NCBI GenBank assembly: GCA_029007685.1
Contig: JAQXIG010000051.1
Coordinates: 1 to 24,591, forward strand
DNA: 24,591 nt
Direction of reading: 5' to 3'
Source: a bacterium
GTDB taxonomy: Bacteria > Bacillota_I > Bacilli_A > RF39 > UBA660
A program made the position numbers and the translations under genes. Under the pieces are notes generated by a model. It did not search any database, had not been told where the DNA came from, and saw only the letters and a list, made by a program, of their open reading frames with translations. Below, in pieces: positions 1-7,015 of the stretch (position 1 is its first letter; every line of letters starts with the position of its first letter).

Positions 1-144
1 TGCTTTATAATTTAGTTATCTAAAAACAATAGAAAGCAAGGTTTTAACCGTATGAAAATTATACCATACAAAAAGATATTTCTTTAAAAATGCCTTTAAT
101 TTATGCTTATTTATCTCTTAATATATTTGGTCTATCATAAATTA

Positions 145-357
145 TCACACTTGTGGAACTTCATGTACGATAGTACGATTTACAACTCTTTCTTGCATTG
201 GCTCGATGATTGGTCTTTGCATTCCTCCAGCCATTTGAGGGGCCATTGGTCCCATCTGATTGTTTGTCATCTGAATGTTCATATCCACATCCATATTTTC
301 TGCATTAAAAGTGTTGTTCACTTCGTTTTGTCTATCATAACAACAATTTCTAAACAT
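145..357 (-). CDS. Shortened CotD-like spore coat protein
   Basis: This 70-residue product has a Met/Gln/Pro-rich middle (MGPMAPQMAGGMQRP, residues 36-50) and ends QERVVNRTIVHEVPQV. As I recall the family, CotD-like coat proteins of Bacilli have this ERVVNRT-x-HEVPQV block followed by a Cys/His/Tyr-rich tail beginning CP. Here a TGA directly follows the Val where the Cys codon would be, and TAA comes next; I find no tail in any frame downstream. The start is supported by ATAGGAGGAAAG about 10 bases upstream and by a good promoter. If made, the protein would be a surface-layer component of a spore or spore-like envelope, but losing the Cys/His-rich tail probably impairs assembly. It is either a truncated gene or a short natural variant. 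The family call is from memory and moderately secure. Confidence 0.55.
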   Translation of the reverse strand: MFRNCCYDRQNEVNNTFNAENMDVDMNIQMTNNQMGPMAPQMAGGMQRPIIEPMQERVVNRTIVHEVPQV

Positions 358-378
358 AGTTTCTTTCCTCCTATCTAG

Positions 379-408
379 TTTATAGTATGATCTTTAGATT
401 TTTGGCAA
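379..408 (-). promoter_or_regulatory. Sigma-A-type promoter of the CotD-like gene
   Basis: On the minus strand, TTGCCA (403-408) and TATAAA (379-384) are separated by 18 bases. They lie just upstream of the AGGAGG site of the coat-like gene. I see no obvious sporulation-sigma motif, so the gene may be read by the housekeeping polymerase. This is a consensus match only. Confidence 0.45.
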
Positions 409-509
409 TAATGGATTGGCCTATTTCTTTGTTATTTTTCACTATTTTGTGATTTAGTATCTGTTATTCACATACTATTCCTTGCTTATTCTATTTTATT
501 TTAGACATC

Positions 510-555
510 AAAAAAATGTAGCTTTCTTCCCATTTAAGAAATCTACATTTTTTTA
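510..555. terminator. Strong bidirectional rho-independent terminator
   Basis: The arms AAAAAAATGTAG (510-521) and CTACATTTTTTT (543-554) pair perfectly. After one mismatch a further 6-bp stem (TTTCTT with AAGAAA) closes a CCCATTT loop. T-runs on both strands allow termination in either direction. On the minus strand it would end transcripts from the PHP relic before the coat-like gene. Confidence 0.8.
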
Positions 556-628
556 ACTTGCATATTCACAAGGACTGATTGTCATTCTCTATCCTTTTTC
601 TGGTTTCTACTTTTATTATTAGTAGATG

Positions 629-1154
629 TTATTTTTGTAATTTTTCTACTATCGCTTCTATTTCTTTGTCATCTAGCTTTATATATTCATTTACAGAACT
701 CATGTGATTAGGTTTTCCTTCTTTATGATGAAAGTCAGTTCCTATAACTACGATTCAATTATTTTTTTTGGTTACAATGATTCCATTTGGCAATTTCCTT
801 TATTTGATTAACGTGATTCTGTCATTATCTGATTGATTATTAGTATATTTATATACTATCAGATGGGCTAATACTACTTTACCACCGGCACTTCTGATTC
901 ATTCTGCTCCTTTTTTAGGGGTATCGTTTCTTTTACTTCATTCACCGTGGTCTTGATAATTGTTCCATGTTGAGGATGTGATTCCAAAATTTCATGAAGG
1001 TTGATGAATTATTGAAAATATCACATGCAATATGAGCTTTGATTACCGCTTCCTTTATTATCTCTTTTGGAGATATTTTTCCATCTTAACAACTGATGTG
1101 AATAGTCAAACCTATGCGTTTTTCCACTTCATTCTTTAGTTTGATTTTAAACAT
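629..1154 (-). pseudogene. Relic of a PHP-domain phosphoesterase
   Basis: Pieces of one PHP-family protein appear in order but in different frames. The N-terminal piece reads LTIHISC-stop-DGKISPKEIIKEAV, matching the PHP metal-binding start (usually LHIHSxxSDGxxSPxEI). It runs directly into IKAHIACDIFNNSS, which normally lies about 100 residues later, so the core has been deleted. Next come HPQHGTIIKTTVNEVKETI, AGGKVVLAHLIVYKYT, and finally a DFHHKEGKPNHMSSVNEYI-like end closing in EAIVEKLQK-stop. There are several frameshifts and a TAA replaces a Ser codon. The intact family (TrpH/YciV-like) hydrolyses phosphoesters of nucleotides or short RNA. Loss of the catalytic middle makes this non-functional. 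It sits between the ffh terminator and the 510-555 terminator. Confidence 0.75.
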
Positions 1155-1167
1155 TCATGTTATTGAT

Positions 1168-1194
1168 AAAAAAAGACCAGATTTTTTTGATCTT
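1168..1194 (-). terminator. Terminator downstream of ffh
   Basis: On the minus strand AAGATC pairs with GGTCTT (one G-U pair) around an A-rich 10-base loop and is followed by seven T residues. It begins about 30 bases after the ffh stop codon. Confidence 0.6.
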
Positions 1195-1226
1195 ATTATC
1201 ATATTCTTGATCTTTTGATGTGTTTA

Positions 1227-2534
1227 TTAAAATGGCATTTTGAAATTACCACTAGCCATTTGTTTCATCATTTTTTTCATCTGTTCAAATTGGGTTAGTA
1301 GTTTGTTTACTTCTTGAACCGATAGTCCACAACCTTTGGCTATTCTAGTTTTACGACTAGCTTTGATGATATCAGGATTTTTTCTTTCTTTCGGTGTCAT
1401 TGATAAAATAATCGCTTCGACATGAGCCATTTGCTTCGGATCAATATTGATATTATTTAATCCCATTTTTTTGGCGCCCGGTAACATTTTGATTAAGTTT
1501 TCTAGTGGTCCTAATTTTTTGATTTGTTTCATTTGTTTTAAGAAATCTTCTAAATCGAATTTTCCAGATTGCATTTTTTTAGTAGCGGACAAGGCTTCTT
1601 CTTCGTCAATTACTTCGGTTGCTTTTTCTACTAAGGCGATAATATCACCCATTCCTAAAATTCTACCAGCCATTCTTTCAGGATCAAATGGTTCAATACC
1701 ATCTAATTTTTCGCTTACACCAATCATTTTAATTGGTACCTTGGTTAAGTGTCTTACCGATAAAGCAACCCCACCTCTGGTATCTCCATCTAATTTGGTT
1801 AAAATTACTCCTGTTAAATTTAAGGTGCTGTTGAAACCTTCGATTACATTAATCGCATCTTATCCCATCATGGAATCAATGACTAATAAAATCTCTTGTG
1901 GTTTGATTACTGCATTCAACTTTTTTAGTTCTTCCATTAATTCTTCGTCAATATGTAATCTACCAGCGGTGTCAATTAACACATAGTCAAATTGGTGTTC
2001 TTTGGCATATTGGAGGGCATTCTCGGCAATTTCGACAGCATTTTTCTTACCTTCTTCATAAACTTCAATGTTTAATTGTTTCCCTAGCTGCTTTAACTGT
2101 TCGATAGCAGCAGGGCGATATATATCACAAGCTACTAGCAGTGGTTTTTTACTATGTTTTTTTCGTAAAAAGTTTGCTAATTTTCCAATCGTAGTTGTTT
2201 TACCACTTCCCTGAAGACCAACTAACATTAAAGTAGCAGGATTGCCATTTGTGTTGATTGGACTATTTTCGCCACCTAGTAATTCTGTTAATTCATCTTT
2301 TACAATCTTAACGAATAGATCACCTGGTTTTAGGCTTTTCTTTACTTCTTCCCCTAATGCTTTTTCTTTGACAGTATTCGTGAATTCTTTTACTACTTTA
2401 TAATTTACATCAGCTTCTAATAAGGCCAGACGAATCTCGCGCATCATATCACTGATATTTTCTTCGGTTATTTTACCATACCCTTTTATCTTGTGGATCG
2501 CATTCTGCAGTCTATCTCCTAGTGATTCAAACAT
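1227..2534 (-). pseudogene. ffh: Signal recognition particle GTPase Ffh with one in-frame TAA
   Basis: Ffh binds signal peptides and 4.5S/scRNA and, with FtsY, delivers ribosomes to the membrane. The frame spans 436 codons, near the usual 440-450. The N and G domains are complete: GLQGSGKTTT (106-115), DIYRPAA (137-143), DTAGR (188-192). Codon 225 (1860-1862) is TAA where the family has Gln in DxxxGQDAVN; GGA-TAA-GAT differs from GGA-CAA-GAT by one transition. The same frame then stays open: DAINVIEGFN, TKLDGDTRGG, the closing loop, and the M domain with SRKTRIAKGCGLSVQEVN and a Met-rich end. AAGGAGG precedes the start. A product stopping at 224 lacks the guanine-specificity loop and the whole M domain; restarting at the Met at 1727 lacks the GTPase. 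Because ffh is normally essential, readthrough, another ffh copy or an assembly error must be considered. Confidence 0.9.
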
Positions 2535-2562
2535 CTTATTCCTCCTTATCTAACTCGTTAAT

Positions 2563-2568
2563 ATTATA
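2563..2568 (-). promoter_or_regulatory. Possible -10 box of ffh
   Basis: TATAAT occurs on the minus strand about 30 bases before the ffh start, inside an AT-rich stretch. I see no clear -35 element at 16-18 bases, so the gene may also depend on transcription from ftsY-ylxM-herA. Confidence 0.3.
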
Positions 2569-2594
2569 GCTAATATTATGATAAAAAACTAGTC

Positions 2595-2894
2595 TTAATT
2601 CATGATAAAGAAATTCAAAACTATACTTTTTGGATCATGATCTTTTTTCTTCAAAAAAATATCTACTGATTGGTGAATAATGTGGCAAGCAAATTCTTGA
2701 ACTTCTACTATCATTCTAGTATTTTTCTATTTTCCAAAGCAAATCTATAGTGGTTTTCTAAAAAAGAAAAAGATACAGGTATCCAGACACAGTACTTTTC
2801 TAATTACTAAAAATGATTCTTTTGTTCTTTCATTTAATTGATTAATCATTCGCATTTGCTTATCTCCATACTAATTGACAGGTAAACTATTCAT
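2595..2894 (-). pseudogene. Unassigned gene relic between herA and ffh
   Basis: One minus-strand frame of about 100 codons from an ATG at 2894 carries only three stops before its final TAA. The readable pieces are MRMINQLNERTKESFLVIRKVL, and after two stops IVEVQEFACHIIHQSVDIFLKKKDHDPKSIVLNFF. Another frame supplies YRFALENRKILE between them, which suggests at least one frameshift. AAAGGAG lies about 20 bases upstream, overlapping the end of herA. Composition resembles coding DNA of this genome, so I read it as a small decayed gene of the operon. I do not recognise the family. It could also be chance open sequence, but no other explanation fills the 384-base gap. Confidence 0.35.
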
Positions 2895-2918
2895 AGCTAA
2901 AAATATATGATTGCTCCT

Positions 2919-4676
2919 TTATCCTCTATTGGTCCAAGTAGCTACGACATTACAACTACTACTTTGTGGCATGGGATTTGGCATTTCTATTTTTACAATC
3001 ATTGGAATTTTGAAAGCGCTACCAAACATCAAGCAGCTTCCAACTTGTAGTGCTTTTTGTTTTTCGATGGTATCATCAGTGATATTAGGAATCATTTTGG
3101 TAATGTATTCAATATCCCGTGGATGACTCATCTTGAAAATCAAAAAATTAGAGCATTGTGATATTACCGTTTCTGATAAATCGACTGGTCTTTGAGAAAC
3201 TAGTGCTATCAACATGCCATATTTTCTTCCTTCTTTGGCTACACGATCAAAAATATTATATCCGAACAAGAAATTATCTTGATCTTTTTGTACGTAACGA
3301 TGTGCTTCTTCTAAAATAATATTAAATGGGACTGATCCACGCTCTATTTTTTTCGAAAACTCTAAGATTAAGCGAGTCAATATTTTTACGATCGATTTGG
3401 CAAAACTATCGTCGACATCTTCCAAATTGATATTTACAATTTGGAATTTTTTCCCGTCTTTGATAATCATGCTGCTTAAGTATTGGTCTAATCTAACAAA
3501 GTCTTTGTAGTCGAAGAATTTGGCATTATTTCCAATTACTAATTCATGTAGTTTTACTTTTAAGGTTATGGCATCGGCATAAACATTTTCATTTCCTAAC
3601 CACCCCTCACTAATTAAGGCAAAGTTTAAAGCTTTCTCCATATCTTTTAAGGTGAAATACTGGACATCTTCTGGTTCATATTGATTTAATTCTGGATTGA
3701 TAAATTTATTTATATATTCCGTTAATAGTACTCTTTCCGTAAATTGATCACTATTATCAATTAGAAAACATTCTTGGAGACGTCTGGTATATCCAATCCC
3801 TTGTACGGTCGCATTTAAATTGAAAGCTTCAGTTGGGCAGGTATTTAAAATCGAAAAAATTTCATCTCTCTTACTTGCTGATCCTTTATTTGAATACATA
3901 ACCATCATAATGGCACTCGCTATTAAATGATTTTTATATTTCATGGCTGATTCATCGGACTGAGATAATATCTTTACTAATTTTAGCATTTTTTCAATAA
4001 TCGATAATTGGGTATGAGTAGTTGCTGATAACAATAGAGCAACATCTTCTACATTTAGTAACCAAATCGGAATTTGTAACAATTCTCCACCATGAACACT
4101 ATTTTTATTAGTTGTGAAAAAACGATAATGATAATTGGGGTTTTTTTCGTTTATTTTAGAAAAAGCAGTATAATATTCTCCTGATGAATCAAAGATTAAA
4201 AAATTAGAACGAAAAGGGATAAAATTCGGGTTATAGAAAATATTTTGAATTAATCTAGCTACTCCACAACTTTTTCCACCACCGGTATTTCCAAAAATAC
4301 ACATATGATTGCTAAAAATTTCGTTCATATCTGCATACACTTTTTTATTGGCATAAAAAGGACTTATTCCTAATTCAACGTTACCAAGACCTTCTTGGTT
4401 TACAATTAGTGACAATTCTTCTATAGTTAATGTTCTAATATTGGCAGTTAAACTTGGTTTTCTTAGTACTCCACCGATAAATTTATTATTGACAATTTCT
4501 CCTAATAATTTTACTTTTACAACTCCAGCCAATAATTCTTTTACTTCTGCTAGGATCGTTTTATCTTGATCTTGGAGTATTAGTGGCATGTTCATGATAT
4601 CTGTTTCTATTCTTTCTGAATCTTTTAATTTTATTTCTGCATCATGATTTCCAATATAAATAATTTTTTCAAACAT
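2919..4676 (-). CDS. HerA-like hexameric ATPase/DNA translocase (DUF87)
   Basis: HerA-type proteins are ring-shaped FtsK/VirB4-related ATPases that move double-stranded DNA, often with a NurA nuclease in end resection or defence. This 585-aa protein has an N-terminal beta-barrel-like region (about 1-110), Walker A GNTGGGKS (129-136), DSSGEY (163-168), Walker B with catalytic Glu in IILEEAHRY (453-461), and SQRPVDLSETVISQCSNF (494-511), the conserved sensor segment of the family. It ends QSSSCNVVATW plus four residues. No membrane segment is visible. It follows ylxM by 18 bases with AGAAGGGA upstream, so it should be co-transcribed with ftsY-ylxM. No NurA or Sir2-like partner gene is intact next to it; the relic at 2595-2894 is the only adjacent candidate. 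The ATPase call is secure, the cellular role is not. Confidence 0.85.
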   Translation of the reverse strand: MFEKIIYIGNHDAEIKLKDSERIETDIMNMPLILQDQDKTILAEVKELLAGVVKVKLLGEIVNNKFIGGVLRKPSLTANIRTLTIEELSLIVNQEGLGNVELGISPFYANKKVYADMNEIFSNHMCIFGNTGGGKSCGVARLIQNIFYNPNFIPFRSNFLIFDSSGEYYTAFSKINEKNPNYHYRFFTTNKNSVHGGELLQIPIWLLNVEDVALLLSATTHTQLSIIEKMLKLVKILSQSDESAMKYKNHLIASAIMMVMYSNKGSASKRDEIFSILNTCPTEAFNLNATVQGIGYTRRLQECFLIDNSDQFTERVLLTEYINKFINPELNQYEPEDVQYFTLKDMEKALNFALISEGWLGNENVYADAITLKVKLHELVIGNNAKFFDYKDFVRLDQYLSSMIIKDGKKFQIVNINLEDVDDSFAKSIVKILTRLILEFSKKIERGSVPFNIILEEAHRYVQKDQDNFLFGYNIFDRVAKEGRKYGMLIALVSQRPVDLSETVISQCSNFLIFKMSHPRDIEYITKMIPNITDDTIEKQKALQVGSCLMFGSAFKIPMIVKIEMPNPMPQSSSCNVVATWTNRG

Positions 4677-4694
4677 AGCCTTGTTCCCTTCTTT

Positions 4695-4985
4695 TTAAAT
4701 TAATTCTTCTATTTTCATTTTTATTTCTTCATCGATATTGTTTAACAATAGTCTTATCTTTTGTGATTTTTCATATAGTTTTAAAGTATTTTCATAATAT
4801 TCTAATTTTTCTTCCATGATTTTAATTTGGCCATGAACCGCATTTCTACTTACTTGATTATTCTCTGCAATTTCCGATAGTGATAAATCTTCAAAGTAAT
4901 ATGCTTCAAAGTACTCTTTTTGTTTTTGGGTAAATAGATCTGAATAATAGTCATATAGATTGTTGAAATATATTTTTTTATCCAT
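4695..4985 (-). CDS. ylxM: YlxM-family helix-turn-helix protein of the SRP operon
   Basis: YlxM proteins (UPF0122) are about 100-115 residues, lie beside ffh or ftsY, and are proposed to modulate the SRP pathway. This one is 96 aa. It begins with the typical YNNLYDYYSDLFTQKQKEYF-like segment. A sigma70-region-4-like HTH follows at 31-60 (FEDLSLSEIAENNQVSRNAV), and then a charged helical tail (LEYYENTLKLYEKSQKI). Only 8 bases separate it from ftsY upstream and 18 from the HerA-like gene downstream. Family assignment is firm; the regulatory role is from the literature and not visible here. Confidence 0.85.
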   Translation of the reverse strand: MDKKIYFNNLYDYYSDLFTQKQKEYFEAYYFEDLSLSEIAENNQVSRNAVHGQIKIMEEKLEYYENTLKLYEKSQKIRLLLNNIDEEIKMKIEELI

Positions 4986-4993
4986 AACTTCTC

Positions 4994-6055
4994 CTACATC
5001 ATATCTTTGAATAATCCATAGATATATTTTTCGATATCGAATGGTTGGAGATCTTCTTTGGTTTCTCCTAAGCCAATATATTTTACAGGAAGTTTGGCTT
5101 CTTCTTTAATCGCTAGTACAATTCCTCCTTTGGCCGTTCCGTCTAGTTTGGTTAAGACAATCCCTGTAATATTAGTAATTTCTTGAAAACTTTTGGCTTG
5201 GTTAATTCCATTTTGACCAGTTGTGGCATCGATAATCAGTAGTGTTTCATGAGGTGCATTAGGAATTTGATTGGTGATTACTCGATTTATCTTTTCCAAT
5301 TCTTTCATTAGATTTACTTTATTTTGAAGTCGACCAGCAGTATCGATTAACACTACATCGAAGCCTTCTTTTTTGGCTTTTTCCACTCCTTCAAATACTA
5401 CTGATGCCGGATCACTTCCTTCTTCTTTGCCCAGAAATGATGCCCCTACTCTATGACTCCATTCTTCTAATTGTTTAGTTGCTCCAGCTCTAAAAGTATC
5501 TCCTGCCACTAATAAAACTTTTCTTCCTTCGTTTACCATTTTCCATGCCAACTTACCAATGGTCGTGGTTTTTCCTACACCATTTACTCCTACAAATAGT
5601 AATACAGTTGGTCCGTCTTCACTATAATGAATCTTACTTTCTAAAATGTTATCTTCGACATAAATAATAAACAACTCATCGACGATGATTTCTTTTAGTT
5701 CTTTTGGATCTTCTAGATGCTCCTTTTTTACCCGTTCACGTAAGCGCTCGATAAAGTTCATGACTGTCTTTACACCAATATCTGCCATAATTAAAATCTC
5801 TTCTAGTTCATCAAAATATTCATCCGTTATTTTCTGGTAACGATTGGTTAAACTTAAGAGATTAGAAACAAATCCTTTTCGACTTTTAGTTAAGCCTTTT
5901 TCGTAAATTTTTACGTCATCTTGAACAGTTGCTTCGACCTTTTTTTCTCTTTTTTCTCCATTTTTTACTTCGAACTTTTCTACAGTTAACTCATTTTCGT
6001 TGATCATCGTTTCTTCTTTTTGAAACATTTTTTTAATTTTATTAAATAGTCCCAT
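4994..6055 (-). CDS. ftsY: SRP receptor GTPase FtsY
   Basis: FtsY is the membrane-associated receptor that docks SRP-ribosome complexes at the translocon. The 353-aa protein has a short charged A region (1-55) after an amphipathic MGLFNKIKKMF start that probably touches the membrane. The N domain follows, then the G domain: GVNGVGKTTT (156-165), DTFRAGA (186-192), DTAGR (238-242), DATTGQN (276-282), TKLDGTAKGG (302-311). It ends GLFKDMM. It is intact and about the usual length for compact Bacillota FtsY. Its Gln-281, encoded CAA, is the exact counterpart of the codon that is TAA in ffh here. It heads a unit with ylxM and the HerA-like ATPase. Confidence 0.95.
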   Translation of the reverse strand: MGLFNKIKKMFQKEETMINENELTVEKFEVKNGEKREKKVEATVQDDVKIYEKGLTKSRKGFVSNLLSLTNRYQKITDEYFDELEEILIMADIGVKTVMNFIERLRERVKKEHLEDPKELKEIIVDELFIIYVEDNILESKIHYSEDGPTVLLFVGVNGVGKTTTIGKLAWKMVNEGRKVLLVAGDTFRAGATKQLEEWSHRVGASFLGKEEGSDPASVVFEGVEKAKKEGFDVVLIDTAGRLQNKVNLMKELEKINRVITNQIPNAPHETLLIIDATTGQNGINQAKSFQEITNITGIVLTKLDGTAKGGIVLAIKEEAKLPVKYIGLGETKEDLQPFDIEKYIYGLFKDMM

Positions 6056-6090
6056 ATCTACTCTCCCTGACCTTTTTTACTTTTGTTTTC

Positions 6091-6096
6091 ATTATA
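6091..6096 (-). promoter_or_regulatory. -10 box upstream of ftsY
   Basis: TATAAT on the minus strand lies 35 bases before the ftsY start. A convincing -35 hexamer at 17 bases is not apparent. The GGGAGAG before the ATG is the likely ribosome site. Confidence 0.4.
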
Positions 6097-6127
6097 ACAA
6101 AGTTTTTTGTTAATTGCTAGTCAAGTA

Positions 6128-6910
6128 CTACTTTTTCACTATGATTTTAGCTAATAGTGGAAAGTGATCACTGTAGTCATCTAAGTAGGAATCGTTGATT
6201 GTTTTTACTTCTACTACTTGCCAGTCTGTGGGGATAAAAATGTGATCGATTGCACTACGTCTTTTATGTTTTTTGAAAGTTGATCCATTGAAGTCAATTC
6301 TCTTTAAATCATAGCATTCTACTTCGGTGATAAATTTTTGAAAGGCTTTATCTTTAATATTGGTATTAAAATCTCCCATTAAAATTACGGGAATAGTAGA
6401 AGATTCAATTTTTTTCTTTAGCTTTTTTAGTTGCAGTCTATTTATTCCTCGTAAATGAACTGATAAATGGGTGTTGATTACTCTTATTCTACCATAATTT
6501 TCAATATCCAGAATGGCTTCGGTCATGATACGAGGGGTAATTGTTTTATATTTAAAAAGCCCATTGTATAATTCTTTTAAGTTTCTGGGAAACCATGGCA
6601 ATTCTGTGGTTTTGGCCGTTAATACTGGCAAATTGGTGATGATGTTGTTGGCTTCATTATATTTATCTAAATAGGATATACTTCTTACTAATTTGCTTTT
6701 ACCATAGCGATAGTTTCCTACCACATGGTATGACTTTAGACTTTTTCTTAATATTTTTAAAGTAGAAGAAACCATTTCTTGGGTGGCTAATATTTGAATC
6801 TTATTCTCTTTTGTTAATCGATGGTAAATTTCTTCAATATATTTTGAATCTTTATCTTTTAATAAGTTATCATTTCTAACATTATAACTACAAATTATTA
6901 GTTCTTTCAC
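6128..6910 (-). CDS. Endonuclease/exonuclease/phosphatase (EEP) family hydrolase
   Basis: Members of this fold are metal-dependent phosphodiesterases or phosphatases, including DNase I-like and sphingomyelinase-like enzymes. All expected residues are present in 260 aa: Asn-10 in SYNVRND, Glu-45 in ATQEM, His-148 in NTHLS, Asp-180 and Asn-182 in GDFNTN, Asp-222/His-223 in IDHIF, and the catalytic Asp-248/His-249 in YSDHFPL. There is no signal peptide, so it is probably cytoplasmic. The substrate cannot be read from sequence; the absence of DNA-repair insertions argues weakly against an exonuclease III role. It is separated from the upstream kinase by a terminator and appears to be monocistronic. 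Confidence 0.85.
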   Translation of the reverse strand: MKELIICSYNVRNDNLLKDKDSKYIEEIYHRLTKENKIQILATQEMVSSTLKILRKSLKSYHVVGNYRYGKSKLVRSISYLDKYNEANNIITNLPVLTAKTTELPWFPRNLKELYNGLFKYKTITPRIMTEAILDIENYGRIRVINTHLSVHLRGINRLQLKKLKKKIESSTIPVILMGDFNTNIKDKAFQKFITEVECYDLKRIDFNGSTFKKHKRRSAIDHIFIPTDWQVVEVKTINDSYLDDYSDHFPLLAKIIVKK

Positions 6911-6963
6911 AACATCACTTCCTACCCTATTGTATTTTATTCATGTTTGTTTCATATCATTAA

Positions 6964-7004
6964 AAATTATGCTAATCGATAAAATTTATCTATTAGCATA
7001 ATTT
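6964..7004 (-). terminator. Terminator after the hybrid kinase
   Basis: Roughly 20-base arms (AAATTATGCTAATCGATAAA and its near-perfect complement, one mismatch) form a long AT-rich hairpin. A TTTTTAA tail follows on the minus strand. It lies about 12 bases past the kinase stop. Confidence 0.7.
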
Positions 7005-7015
7005 ATTATATCCTT

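Noticed and set aside
103..378. Plus-strand ORF of 91 codons at the left edge
   Set aside because: It is antisense to the coat-like gene, has no ribosome site and a hydrophobic/His-rich composition typical of a shadow frame.
1447..1986. Plus-strand ORF of 179 codons inside ffh
   Set aside because: It is the antisense of conserved Ffh sequence, including the GTPase motifs, and has no independent support.
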